A DNA stretch of 64,000 nt from the NCBI GenBank assembly GCA_002633025.1, contig NMRB01000266.1, positions 265,121 to 329,120 on the forward strand, read 5' to 3'. Below the pieces are notes generated by a model. That model searched no databases. It saw nothing but the letters and a program-made list of their open reading frames with translations, and was not told the origin of the DNA. Positions 1-11,059 of this stretch are shown one piece after another. Numbering within the stretch: position 1 is the first letter of the stretch; each line of letters opens with the position of its first letter. The DNA is from Notospermus geniculatus. Taxonomy: Eukaryota > Nemertea > Pilidiophora > Heteronemertea > Lineidae. The position numbers and the translations under genes were made by a program.

Positions 1-211
1 CTTGCGTTAGGCCTACGTATGTCGTTTACATGTATGCGTAAATCAGTAGATTACCTTGGATACCTCTAAATAGGTCAAAACTGCGGATGATGTAGGCTAG
101 GTTCGGGTAAAAATATTTTGAAAACAAGACACCAAATTTTAGAGAAAATCCATATCCGGCTAGTAGAATTGTAATAAATTTGTAATAAAAAAATGTATGG
201 GTCGTCCTCTT

Positions 212-490
212 TTTTGCTGATCTGTGAGCTATAGTCGTCATGTGGTGTCCGTCGTCGTCAGTGTCGTCTGTCGTCCGTCGTAGTCTGTTAGCAGGGCACC
301 ATCCGTAACAGCTGGAGCTATTGATCTGAAACTTGGTATATATACCCCTAGGTCAGATACCTTATAACACCAAGTTTCGGTCCTATTCAACTTTTAGCGT
401 GGCCACCAGCTGGCCAAACCAAAAATACAAAAAGTGTAACTCCTGAACTAATCACTGGATCATCTCCGAATTCTCTAATCACGTGTAGTG
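212..490 (+). repeat. CGTC-rich dispersed repeat, copy 1
   Basis: A 'gtgagct' start is followed by a run of CGTC/GTCGTC triplet-like repeats, then 'gttagcagggcac', 'gctggagctattgatctgaa' and 'caccaagtttcggtcc'. The same ordered blocks recur near 12.0, 40.5, 46.0 and, inverted, 59.2 kb. It does not code for protein. It is probably a non-autonomous transposon; its class is not determined. Confidence 0.75.
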
Positions 491-520
491 TGTTCGGCTG
501 CCGTAAGCCTACATTTTTCC

Positions 521-1170
521 ATTAACGTTATCGCCTCGACAGTGACCTGGCGCATCTCTGGATGGGAAGCCAACATATACCTCGGAATCATTTATATCTT
601 TTTGATGACAATGTTCTAGCGTAGGCTAACCCATCCTCGCACCCAGGAATCGGAACCAGTAATTGTTGGTTCAGCTGGGCGGCTTGAGATACATGTAATG
701 AGTAGGCCAATATGTGTGGATTAATTGTAACGTCGACAATAGTGGCTTGGCATACAATGACATGAACGATGGACACCCGAACCATTGAGGGGTGTACCTC
801 TCCATGGTTCGGGTGTGTTACAGGCCTACGCTCCGAGCCACGGTTGGTTCGAGCCTGCCCCGGTCCACATTCGGGGAAGATACGCATGTGCAGAAAGCGC
901 AACACGGGCGACATCGTGATTCCATCACGCTCGGCTTGAGTCAGCACCTGGGACGAGGCTGGGTAAGCAGGCGGCGGCGTTGTGCGACGTATACACCAAA
1001 CCTAAATTAGGCCCGTAAATAATAATTTCACGCTCTGCTTCCTCAATTCCACCTCTCAAACTTCAGTCTTTACGGTCTTCATCGTTCCCCATGCGTTCCA
1101 GCCTCAAACGCGCCTTAGTCGCGAAGTACAACCCATTTTTAGTCATTCTCGAAAAATAATTTACATAACC
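521..1170. other. Unassigned stretch with a short hairpin
   Basis: No convincing gene is visible. The only structure is a stem-loop near 774-815, where 'cacccgaaccat' faces 'atggttcgggtg' across a loop of about 18 bases. ORFs here overlap on both strands and look like noise. Confidence 0.4.
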
Positions 1171-1390
1171 ATATCAGAGCAGCGTTCCACTTTTGACGTC
1201 AGATTGCTTCGCAGATTGGCCGCGTCGCGGCGTTCCGGGAACATGGCGTCCAGGTTCTTCAAAACCGGCTCCGCTACTCGCACTTGGCTCAGACCCTGGC
1301 GCACCGTGGAGAATCAGCAGCAACCTCGCCGATTTTTTCCCCGTGGCAGCCGCACTCGCCGATCCGCCTTTCACTCCTCACCGATTCAAA

Positions 1391-1431
1391 ATGGCGGATC
1401 AGTTCGATCTTGGAGAAGACCATAAAGACAG
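1391..1431 (+). CDS. Possible first coding exon
   Basis: An ATG in a good start context (caaaATGGCG) opens the short reading frame MADQFDLGEDHKD. It ends at a strong splice-donor-like site, gacag|gtaaaa, at 1431/1432. The 200 bases upstream are GC- and CpG-rich compared with the surroundings, as expected of a CpG-type promoter and 5' UTR. I do not recognise the protein, and no downstream exon was identified. A second frame with ATG at 1243 runs through the same region (about 60 codons, Arg-rich) and is an alternative reading. This is inference from signals only. Confidence 0.3.
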
Positions 1432-1499
1432 GTAAAAATATGATGATTAAACTATTCTATTCTAGTCGAGACATCGACGAGTCTATTTCTACGATACCA

Positions 1500-2515
1500 A
1501 GGATTCGATTAATGTATATTTTGTCTTGATATGTGGTCTAGCAGTGAAGTTTGAAGCAAAATAGTTGCGAAATCGGCACGCGATATGTACATTTCGCCAC
1601 CAAAACGCCGGCTTCTTGCCTGGTTTTCTGGCAATATTCAGCCTTAAAACTGCCTAATTATAAATTAATACATGTACTGCTAATAGAAAGAAAAACACGG
1701 CTTTTACGAAATGTGGCCGTTGATTTATATTGAGATTTGCCAATAACGCCACGCCAGGCGAGGAAATATTCGGTAGCAACCTCGCCGATCTGGCACAGGC
1801 TTTGTACCGATTTGTTGGAAGGATAGCGAATCCACCTTGGCTGATGAATTTTTGTGCCTGACGAGAAGGTATATGGCGCGATCAATTACCACGGTCCTTG
1901 AGTCGAGGATAAGTCGATAAGACGACAAGTCCACGTTCATCATTTTCATGAACCGTTGTTTATGTTCGTCAAGGGTTCGTCGAAATGACGAACGTGGACT
2001 TGTCATTGTGACGAATGTAGATACTCAGTTTGGTGATAATGGAAAACCAACCCAAGTTCGTCATTTTGACGAAGCCTAGTTTTTCAGTGGGTTTTCTCTG
2101 TTTTGAAGTAAGGACGTGTCCCGCTATTGAATTTTACCCAAAACAACTATTCCCCAAGCAACTGCACTCTCATTGTATGATCTGAACGTCACATCGTGAA
2201 CCGTGTCCCCACCAGGCTTGTTTTAAGCCTGGTTCTAAGTATCCTGAAATATGTTTTGTTTTGGTTGTTATGTTTGTGTGAGAATTTTTAAACAGAAATT
2301 CTGTGGATTTTTTACAGGGTTATTGGGGTGGATTTTAGAGGGTATATCGGTTCAGCCTAGGTTACAAATCCACCGGGCCCCGTACGATTTTCCCCACCCG
2401 GCGGCTTGCAGTGGATTTTAGATTCTGAAACACGGATCTAAGATGAATTATGCCGAAATCGCCTGAATGGATAAGTAGAAATTAGAATGGATCAAACTTG
2501 GCATCGTATAATGTG
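1500..2515. other. Intergenic or intronic, no gene seen
   Basis: Moderately AT-rich sequence. A small imperfect inverted repeat ('gacaagtccacgttcatcat' against 'aatgacgaacgtggacttgtc') sits at about 1924-2008. Nothing else could be supported. Confidence 0.4.
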
Positions 2516-2524
2516 GCCAAAATG

Positions 2525-3109
2525 GGGTGTTCGAAAAACATGGACTATGGATCAATGGACTCTGGACTACTGGACTGTGGAAACCATGGACTGAACAGTC
2601 ATAAATACCTCATTGACATACGCCGCCTGAAATGGAAACCTCTTCTCCGACAGGAAATTAGGAGCTGAGTCTTGAGTGATTGAGAAGCTGTCATCGCCGA
2701 GTGTTGTCGGGTCACATCGAATGTTCGTACATGTAGCTAACAAACTTCGAATTTTCATATAACAATGTCTTTGTCTTCTCTGTTTGATTCACAAGGCTTC
2801 AGCAGCCTAGAATGATCTTGTTGGGCCTAATATCGATGTGCATGGAGAGTAGCCTAGCCTAGTTTTTCGCCGTCTCTTCCCGAGCAAATTAAAGGCATTA
2901 TTTTTTTATCAACCAGTAATGAAAATTCAGTAGCCTATTATGCATGCACAAGACTGGTGTGTTATTCGCGATGAAGTATTCGTACACAACCATGAAAACA
3001 GAGGCAGGCGGCGCATGTCAGTGAGGTATTCATGACTGGTCAGTCCATGGTTTCCACAGTCCAGTAGTCCAGAGTCCATTGATCCATAGTCCATGTTTTT
3101 CGAACACCC
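2525..3109. mobile_element. Non-autonomous Mutator-like TIR element, family C
   Basis: Ends are a nearly perfect inverted repeat of about 68 bp (2525-2593 and 3040-3109), starting GGGTGTTCGAAAAACATGGA and including phased 'atggact / ggactctggact' words. It is flanked by the perfect 9-bp direct repeat gccaaaatg (2516-2524 and 3110-3118). A 9-bp target duplication is typical of Mutator-like transposons. The interior has no transposase. Confidence 0.85.
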
Positions 3110-3119
3110 GCCAAAATGT

Positions 3120-5100
3120 CTGTTTTTACTCGCCGTTTGGGCCCCGGAGTGGATATGTGACCTAGGCTTTACTGACCGACAAAGTTCTTAGGAGACAGCA
3201 AAATGTGATGTCCGTCGTATATTCGAACTTAAAATCCCTAACAAGTTTGCTTTTCTATGATGAGTCGGTAAAATAGCTGAACACAGTCCAGAAAAAGACG
3301 ACGTAACGTCGTGCCAGCCTGCGTCAGTTCCGCGATTCGCCGCACGTCACCGCCACCGCTGCTGGGGCGTTAACTCTGGCAATGAACACGTGCGAGATTT
3401 CATAGAATTTCTACAGTATGGCTGTTAGCTGCTGCCATCAGTGGTAGAGGATGGAATTAGTAGTAAACATGGCTGACACTGAAGCAGCCGGGTGGGCAAA
3501 ATCATGAAAATGAACGCTATGAAATGATTTCAAAATGATGACAAAGAGCGTTGTCAACGTCGGAAGTAGTCTTTTCCCTTTAGTAGACCCTTTTCCTTGG
3601 AGGACAGGGTTCCTCTTTTTAGGCCTATGTCTTCGTCCATGATGGTCTGTTTCTAATTTTTCGTTGGTCAGGTTTTGTAGGTGCTGTTCACCTATAGGCC
3701 CCCTTTCTTTACTGTTGCCCCTTCATTTCTTATTATCTTGCTCTTCATTTATTTTCTAGGCCTAATTTNTGCCAGGGACCGCCAGTGGCGCGTGCGTCAG
3801 ACACCCATCCCTGCTTAGATCACGGCAGCGTCTAGACTTGGTAAATGAGCTAGGCCCTGCTGTCAAACGGCCCATTCAGATACCCTTGTAATCAGATACG
3901 CTCCCTGATTACATCACCTCGGCGCCAAGGCTTGGTAAACTAGCTAGGCCTAGCGCCCTCCCACGCATTAATCACATACCCCCGCCCCCCCCCGCCAGAT
4001 TCTGCGCCCTGCAGCGTCTAGGCCTACGTCAGGTTCGGCGCCGCTTCATTGCAGTGGCGACCTTCGGAACTACGGGAAATGTGCAATCTCGGGAGGTTTG
4101 GCCGCGCTGTGGAAGTTGACGTTAACGTGGAGTTATATACCGGTAGGCAGATTTCGAGATTATCCTGCAACGGGGTCTCTTTGGCGCGGTGGTCTATTAC
4201 TTTATTCGCGGTGAGTGAGTGAAGCGTTTACATCTGTTGTATGTAGGCAATGCGCAGGTAGTAGATCTACATGGATAACATTGCGTAATGTTGCGCTAAT
4301 TATGCTGCTTTCCGCGGTCGATGGGACTGTTTCACTGGTTGCTGTGTATTCGCCATCATGTGTGCTTGTATGCCAACACAGTGCTGAAGCCTGGGAGAAT
4401 GAGGCCGAGTGCCGCCCATTAGGTCACCTTGTGATGATGTCGCCGCCAGACTTGTTAAGGTCTTTCCTTTGAGTTTGATATTGCACTGGGAAACATTAAC
4501 CTTTACGTATATCTCATAATCTGGCCTATTACTTGGACTATTATCATAATTATACGTGTGCTTGCTGTCGTTTTTTTTTCTCCTCGGAGCCATCAGATTT
4601 CATATGAAATACCTCGCTGCATGTATATGAAATGTGTTATCCTTCGAAGTGATCGACGGCATGAAAACTTGAACCACATTATTCTGCTTCGTTTGGTTCA
4701 AATGAAACAGCCGTAGCCGCCAAATGCAAAAAATTGTAGCATGGTGGAAAGTGGAGGAGCCGATGAGCAACTCGCTTGTACCGGTACGTCGATGAACTTT
4801 GGACTATTCGGTTCGTTCTATTCTATTTTGGGTCGCCGACGAATTCAGCAAGAATCTGCTGCCAAGGTAGCGTCAGCGTGCTGTCACTGGTAATGCGTTT
4901 AGCAGATTTCTTGAACTGTGTGTCAGTTTTTATTCTTCATGGATGGTGTTTCTGGGGCCCGATTTAGACGCATTTATCTAAACTAAACTGGGGTATCTGG
5001 AAACCGGCCCTGAAGTATTTATCTACATCAACTCCAGTCTACCGCGTACGGATCCGACCTTCACGAATTAAAGGTTGGTGATTCTACCCACCCTACGACG
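3120..5100. other. No gene supported
   Basis: Contains GC-rich islands (3300-3370, 3960-4110), a C-run at 3970-3985 and one single N at 3769. Two related half-repeats occur at about 3820-3960 ('agacttggtaaatgagctaggcc' resembles 'ggcttggtaaactagctaggcc'). Open frames here are short and unconvincing. Confidence 0.4.
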
Positions 5101-5107
5101 AGCGGTC

Positions 5108-5495
5108 CCCATCTAGGCCAGCATAAGCGTGGTTAATCTGAGATCCAGTGTAGTAGCTACCATTTGGGCCAGCTCTAGCGCGCTGAGACTGTGACCCCCC
5201 TCCCCCCATTGGCAGCCCCAGGCCAGCGCCAGCGTGGTTAATCTGAGACCCACGGTAGCACTGCCATCAGGCCAATTAAGGGTGGTTAATCTGATACGCA
5301 CCGTATTAGTTCCCATCTATGTAGGGCAGCGCAAGCGGGGTGAATCAGAGACACACACCGTATGCTGCCATTTAGGGTAGCTCTTGCGAGGTGAATCTTA
5401 GACCCACCCTATAGCAGCTCCAACCTCGGCCAACTCAAGCGTGGTGAATCTGAGAACCTCCTTAGAAGCTCCCATCTAAACCAGCTCAGCCTGGT
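5108..5495. repeat. Degenerate minisatellite, unit about 60 bp
   Basis: Roughly six units share 'ggccagc..aagcgtggttaatctgagacccac.gtag.agct.ccat'. Units are diverged by substitutions and small indels. The open frame on the minus strand simply follows the repeat. Confidence 0.75.
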
Positions 5496-5837
5496 GTCTG
5501 TCGTTCACGCCGTAGCGGCTGCCTTCAATGTTGGCGCTCTCATCCCATATATTACCGAGATTCCAACCCACGCCTGGCAGTGTTGCCTTATGTGGAGGCG
5601 TCTACCGTCGAGGCAAGTACCAGCATAGCAAACCTTTCATTTCTCATTCCATAAATTCTCATCCTAAGGAACCTGCAAATACTACACCTACAAGGCAAGC
5701 ATAGGCATTGCCAGGTAATTGCGAGTACAAAATTCAAACTTCCTCGTTCTGATTGGTCGAACAAAGAAAGAAGCTTCGGCACCTATTATTGTATGGAACA
5801 AAGGCCTAGCCAACAGAACTCTGGACTGACCACTTAG

Positions 5838-5965
5838 GCCGAGATTACATCGGATGACACGCGACACGAACACGCAGGCGAACAAAGGTTTCATGGGGAT
5901 GAATCCTTTGTGACGCCATTGTTCACCTTCATGTTCGTGTCGCGTGTCATCCGATGTAAACCAGG
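5838..5965. mobile_element. Short palindromic MITE-like hairpin
   Basis: The left arm 'tacatcggatgacacgcgac' and its exact reverse complement near 5936-5958 enclose about 70 bases. The left end 'taggccgaga' resembles the 'taggccgagtt' ends of hairpins at 53.37 and 54.94 kb. Target duplication unclear. Confidence 0.6.
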
Positions 5966-5969
5966 TGTG

Positions 5970-6880
5970 AAGGGAAAGAATGTCCTATTAAAAACTGTCC
6001 TGGGAACAAAAGATCCTATTGTTACATTTTAATCTGGCGATTGGTTTCTACCCATGCCGCTTATTCCGTCATTCAACAATAGAAGTGGACGCTTTTTTAC
6101 AGAGGGACACTCTTTACTGCTAAACCGGCCTTAGAGGTGAGGATAAAGTATCAAGTTTCAGGCCGATCAGTCCAACATCGATCGAGCTGTTTATTCTGTC
6201 ACAACGTGCCGTATTCAAAAATGGTGTTTAAGGGCCGTATTCACGGATCGCACTCTAGCCTAAAATATAGCTTATGTTAGATTTTCTCTATGCTTGAAGC
6301 ATTGCGAAAAGTCAGACTTTAATGAAAGTTTGACCCGTGCACACCTCCCTAAGATTTTAACACGTGTAACTTCGTCAAATGCTTGGTGGAACTGTGTGCA
6401 TTTAGTGAAGTTTCACGTGGGTGTCTTAGTCTTAACCATATGGTGCCTGGATAAAGTTGAAAAGTGCACATTTCGTAACATGAATTTCTGATGTCTCTAC
6501 AAAAACGCGCCTAGCTCCCAAAATTTGCGACCAAAACTGGTGACAGGGCACTCATTCTGGGGGCAACTAAATGGGCCACGACCTCATGCAGGTCTGCCTG
6601 TTCTAAAATGTCTGTGAGAGAAACAGGCCCGAGCCGAAGATGCAAGTTGTCAGGAAATAGTCGCATTCTGCCTACGTTTTCGTCAGGTTGCCAATCTTTA
6701 AACGTCTATATCTCGATAACCGTTGCTCCTACGGCTCTGAAAATTGGTCAAAATGCAGCTACTTGCAACGAGAACATCAATCGGTCCACTGGTTACAATT
6801 CTATGTCAGTTTGAATGTACAAGGGTGTGTGGTACAGGCCAAAGTTGGATAAATTCGTCGTCCGGCACTAATGGGTTAAT
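5970..6880. promoter_or_regulatory. Upstream region of GPCR 1, no defined element
   Basis: No coding sequence is visible. It must hold the promoter of the receptor gene that follows, but I see no clear TATA box close to the start codon. Confidence 0.3.
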
Positions 6881-6886
6881 CGTGCA

Positions 6887-7951
6887 ATGATCACCCTTTT
6901 TGAATACAGCTCAAGATCTTTTAATCAAATGCCACCAGCGATCATGAGTAAACCACCTCACGAAGTGTCGACGACTGATTTCCCTTTATCACCTCAGGAA
7001 GAAGTCATCTTTGCAGCAATATTTCTTGTCATTCACAAAATATTACCGATCGTTGTCATCGTGTTCGGTGTGGTGGGGAATATTTTATCATTCCTAGTCC
7101 TCCGGCAGCCTCAATATACTAAACAACTGACCTGTTTCTATATGAGATGTCTCTCGGTTTTTGACACGTATTTGCTTCTTGTCGTCAGCGTCATCCGAAC
7201 ACTAATCAATTACCGGCCCGACTTCATGCTCGGGCCCGTCGCTGGACCTGTGGTGTGCCCAATGCACTGGTTTCTTGCACTGAATTTCTTCGGCCTGTCA
7301 AACTGGACAATTGTCGCGATGTCCTGTGACCGTTTCATTGCTGTTCGGTTCCCCCTGAAGGCGGCGCAGTGGTGTACAAAGAAAAGAGCCCGGATGACAG
7401 TGGCGGTCATTTTTATGGTCTGCTTTTTACTACAGATCCCCAATTTGTTCCGAACCCTAAACCAAGACGCAACAATTCTGAAAGGAGTGTGTCCATTTCG
7501 GTCAGGATTCTTTCCCTCGGGATTTCTAAATGAATATTACAACATTTGCGCCATTTGCTCCGTATCAATGCCATTTTGTTGCATCGCTCTGGCCAACGTC
7601 TGCATCGTGATAACTCTCATACAGACTCGGGTCCGGACTGCTGAGCTGACTAAAACAACAAAAGATCAATCAGGTAGTCACGTGACAGTCCTTTTGTTTC
7701 TGGTCACCTCTATCTTCTTCGTCACCAACCTACCCTGGACGATTGATCAGTGGATATCAAACTTTATCCTGAGTAACGTCAAGATGTCGCCGGCGAGGGA
7801 GGCGAAGTTTAGGAAACTGATTTATGAAGTCATGGTTGTTGTTCTTTTCATCAATCCCTCAGTTAACTTTTATATCTACTGTCTCGGCTGTAAGAAGTTC
7901 AGAAATGATCTTCAGTCAGTGATGGCGACATTCCTTTCAAAAATCTGTTAA
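6887..7951 (+). CDS. Class A (rhodopsin-like) orphan neuropeptide-type GPCR
   Basis: An intact, intronless 354-residue receptor. Seven hydrophobic segments lie at about residues 43-73, 82-105, 122-148, 168-188, 217-245, 263-285 and 310-332. Family marks are GVVGN at the end of TM1 (residues 61-65), the conserved TM2 aspartate (D93), the TM3 cysteine (C124) paired with C202 in loop 2, a DRF version of DRY (148-150), and NPSVNFYIY, a variant of NPxxY, in TM7 (323-331). A cytoplasmic tail of about 20 residues follows. It should sit in the plasma membrane and signal through G proteins; the ligand is unknown. The pattern 'GN.LSFL.L....Y....TCFYM' is shared with the receptor at 28.1 kb, so the two are paralogues of one family. 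The ATG at 6887 is the first in frame; Met15 and Met20 are alternative starts. Confidence 0.9.
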   Translation: MITLFEYSSRSFNQMPPAIMSKPPHEVSTTDFPLSPQEEVIFAAIFLVIHKILPIVVIVFGVVGNILSFLVLRQPQYTKQLTCFYMRCLSVFDTYLLLVVSVIRTLINYRPDFMLGPVAGPVVCPMHWFLALNFFGLSNWTIVAMSCDRFIAVRFPLKAAQWCTKKRARMTVAVIFMVCFLLQIPNLFRTLNQDATILKGVCPFRSGFFPSGFLNEYYNICAICSVSMPFCCIALANVCIVITLIQTRVRTAELTKTTKDQSGSHVTVLLFLVTSIFFVTNLPWTIDQWISNFILSNVKMSPAREAKFRKLIYEVMVVVLFINPSVNFYIYCLGCKKFRNDLQSVMATFLSKIC

Positions 7952-7959
7952 GTCAACTT

Positions 7960-8225
7960 CCCATTCTGAATGAAGGACCTGCAGAACTACCGCTACTGGG
8001 AGGCGCTGTGAGCGGTTGTGCCTTTTTTGGACATCTCGGTCCGTGTTGCACTGCGTCAAGGACATCGTGACGCCACAACATTGCGTGGCTTAGCTCTGTT
8101 TTATTTTGACGCAAACCTGTCTACGTCGGGATATAAATTTTCGCGGGTTCCCTATTGAAGTCGCTTACCTTTCCTCCATGAGGTCACCAAATGAACACTG
8201 CGCCACGTGTAGGCGTATACTACAG
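7960..8225. other. 3' flank of GPCR 1
   Basis: Non-coding. No AATAAA is visible in the first 200 bases after the stop; it probably includes the 3' UTR. Confidence 0.35.
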
Positions 8226-8620
8226 GGTGTTCCAGAATGTATGCCCAAAAAACAATAATGTTGGGTACACCCTTAATCAAAAGTAAACACACAGCTAATA
8301 AACTTAAATATTTCCCAAGATCTCCGGTGGATGAACCTTTGCTTTTTACGGCAATTGTTTAGGGCCTCAAGACACATTTTGAGACCAAAAATATCACGAA
8401 TTTGCATGAGTTATATCTTTGACAAAAGTTTAAAATTTCTATTAAAAAGCGTGATTTTCAATTGCATATTTTTAAAAACTGAAACCAACGTCATTTTAAA
8501 GGTTTTCCGTTTCTATACACGAAGGAATTTTCAAATTTTCAATCGGACCTTCCATATCGTAATTTTGAAGAATTTATCCGAAAGTTTCAGTCGAAACTCC
8601 AGTCAACAGTCCAAGTCGTA
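8226..8620. repeat. Mariner-like MITE, partial copy
   Basis: Begins 'cagggtgttccagaatgtatg', resembling Tc1/mariner-type TIRs. It then runs 'tacaccctt..tcaaaagtaaa', '..tttagggcc..aagacaca.ttt.gagaccaaaaa'. A diverged relative with the same order of blocks is at 58.72-58.87 kb. Right end not defined. Confidence 0.45.
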
Positions 8621-8695
8621 ATTTATAGTCGACCTTTCCCTATTGTCCCAAGATCAAGCGCACGAAATAATAAGTCCCATTCACCGGTGGTCAAG

Positions 8696-9030
8696 GGCCG
8701 TGTAGATTTAGAGGAATCGGAGGAATCGAAGGAATCAGAGGAATCGCGCTGGAAAATCCAGAAAATCACCGTATGATAAAGTATAAAATTACCAGAATAG
8801 TTAATTCACAACATTTCCTGGGCTATGGAGTTGTTATAATAAACTCGTCATGATCGAGGTTGGTGAAGAGAGAGTCTAATGAAGTGTTGGCCGAATGCCA
8901 ACACTTTTGCAGAAAAAGGGCCGAATTGCAAGTAGATGATAACGGTGTGATCGTTAGTGTCTGATGGGCTGCGGACTGAATTTTCCTCTGATTCTTCCGA
9001 TTCCTCGGATTCCTCTAAATCGACGTGGCC
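8696..9030. mobile_element. Mutator-like TIR element, family B, copy 1
   Basis: 335 bp, flanked by the perfect 9-bp repeat gtggtcaag (8687-8695 and 9031-9039). TIRs start GGCCGTGTAGATTTAGAGGA (left); the right arm is its near reverse complement. The arms are themselves tandem arrays of an 8-9 base 'ggaatcnga' word. No transposase. Same terminal sequence as the element at 10.67 kb. Confidence 0.88.
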
Positions 9031-9249
9031 GTGGTCAAGTAGCAAATGGCGTCAAGTCCACAAGAGGTTACGTAGGCTCTCCTGCCTTCATTGGTAAGGA
9101 GAAATTACGAAAGGGGACACCGCCACTCATCCCACACAAAAGACCGTCTGGCCTTGGATTACTCGATGAGGAGTCATCAAGAGTAACTACATGTATATTT
9201 GACCAGGCCGTGAATAGGCATATTCACAATATTCATCAGGCTGGGTAGA

Positions 9250-9790
9250 TCTAAATGAGACGGAAGGAATAGCCCTGATTTACGATGGAACATCACTCAA
9301 TCAGAACGTGATGCACGAACCAGATATTGCTAAGAAGTTGTTTGGAGGCCTGCTACGATTCCGCAAGGACCCTGTTGCGATAATGGGTGATATAGTAGAG
9401 ACCATGTTTATGCAGGTCATGTTTACTCCAGAGTACAGGGATGCGCTCAGATTCCTGTGGTACCCTGATGGAAGGATGACCCGCTCGACACAGATATTGA
9501 AAGGCAGTTGCGTAGATGGCTAAATGAGCTTCCATACCGTACAAGTTTCAGCTTTGATAGATGTCTGATTCCACGGTCGTTTGGATGCGCTGTTGTGGAA
9601 ATGCATCATTTTGGTGACGGTTATTAGTTGGCTTATGGTTGCATTATGGTAATGTACGTACATTGCTTATTCGTGCAGGCAAAGTCCTGATTGGCTCTTG
9701 TAAAGAAGATGGCCATACCGAGGCTTGAGCTGTCAGCTGCTGTGTTCGCAGTGAGAATGGATGCAATGTTCAAGCCTGAGATGGGTCTGA
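9250..9790 (+). pseudogene. BEL/Pao reverse transcriptase-RNase H relic
   Basis: One segment (about 9260-9465) translates to typical Pao reverse transcriptase: 'YDGTSLNQNVMHEPDI..LFGGLLRFR' then 'VAIMGDI..MFMQV' and 'RDALRFLWYPDG'. A second segment (about 9555-9770) matches the RNase H entry region: 'FDRCLIPRSFG', 'MHHFGDG', 'KKMAIPRLELSAAV'. The YxDD segment between them is missing and stops interrupt the second part, so it is a dead, internally deleted copy. No LTRs were found nearby. Confidence 0.8.
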
Positions 9791-9799
9791 TAGCATGAG

Positions 9800-10655
9800 T
9801 GTGCTACATTAGGCCTACAGTACATTTCGAATTCTACGCACAGATTTCAGACGTTTGTCGCTAACAGGGTGACGGTCATTCGCGATGGCTTTTCAGCCTT
9901 ACACGTACCAGTGGCGCTACGCCGATAGTCAGCAAAACCTTGCAGATGATCATGATGTTTCTCGTGGCCTTCTTGCAGTGGTGTCCGTAATTCTGTGCAC
10001 ACAAAAAATACCGGTACATGTACCTTTTTTACACTAGTGCAATACAGCACTGCACCTTTGAATCAAGAGCGATTTGGGAGAAAACATCCAGGCTAACCTG
10101 GGTTTTGCGCTTAGTTCGCACGGCTCACACCACAAACCCCAGGCCCCAGAAGAAAATCTGTCAGGAATGCTGTTCGCTGCTCTTGTGGTGCACCCCCACT
10201 GCAAATACGACATGATTGTTTTCAAATTAATAAAAGTTGTTGTCAAGAAGAAACTTTCGTCCGATAAATATAGCCTATAACTAGATCGCAGGAAAAAATA
10301 TTTTTTTTTGTTTATTGCTGTTTTTGCATAAATACATCATATCGTCCGGAATGGTTGCTTGATGAAACAGCCCAATCTCGACCAATCAGATTTGAATTTA
10401 CATCGCCATACAAGAGCCGAACCCAGAAGTAAACATTGCTGCACCATACATGCCTTCGGTGTCTGTAACGCAGTCTCTGATTGGCCACCCTGTTGATCTG
10501 TGGCGGCTGACATGAATTTCATTGGATTGAATCGGCGGTGTTGGTGTGGAGTTAACGGAATGCCATCACCTCCGGTAAATCGGCATGGGAGAAATGAAAA
10601 ATGGGGAAAAATACAGTGGGCATGTATTTTCATTGAGATATAAACAAATCTACTG
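9800..10655. other. No gene supported
   Basis: Contains a 68-codon ORF (10074-10280) followed by AATAAA-like sequence at about 10229; I could not link either to a protein family. The remainder is unassigned. Confidence 0.35.
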
Positions 10656-10668
10656 CAGCTCTTGCCTG

Positions 10669-11049
10669 GGCCATGTAGAATTAGCGGAATCAGTGGATCT
10701 GGCGGATTTAGCGGATTCTGTATAAAATTGAATAAAATTTGATAATAAATGGAAGTTAATTTTAGCAATATAATTTTTCAAGTGTTCTATATGTGCTCCA
10801 CAGGTTATAAAGGAAAAGCCGCAACAGCGTTGCGAACCGCAACTGGCCGAACTATTCCTGCAGACCATTTTTGTTGCCCTATTTCGATTACTGACTGTAA
10901 AAGTTATTTCCGCGGTCCTTTATAATCTGTGGGACGCATGAAAAATTATATTACTTAATTAGTTTTCATTCATCATTGAATTTTATTCAATTTTATACAG
11001 AATCCGCTAAATCCGCCAGATCCGCTGATTCCGCTAAATCTACATGGCC
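10669..11049. mobile_element. Mutator-like TIR element, family B, copy 2
   Basis: 381 bp, flanked by the perfect 9-bp repeat tcttgcctg (10660-10668 and 11050-11058). Left and right arms match over about 70 bp, starting GGCCATGTAGA and continuing as phased 'agcgga(atc)' repeats. The terminal sequence is shared with copy 1 at 8.70 kb while the interior differs. Confidence 0.9.
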
Positions 11050-11059
11050 TCTTGCCTGC

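Noticed and set aside
588-1010. Overlapping frames on both strands near 0.6-1.0 kb
   Set aside because: Contain frequent changes of composition, no domain, and overlap a hairpin; treated as noise.
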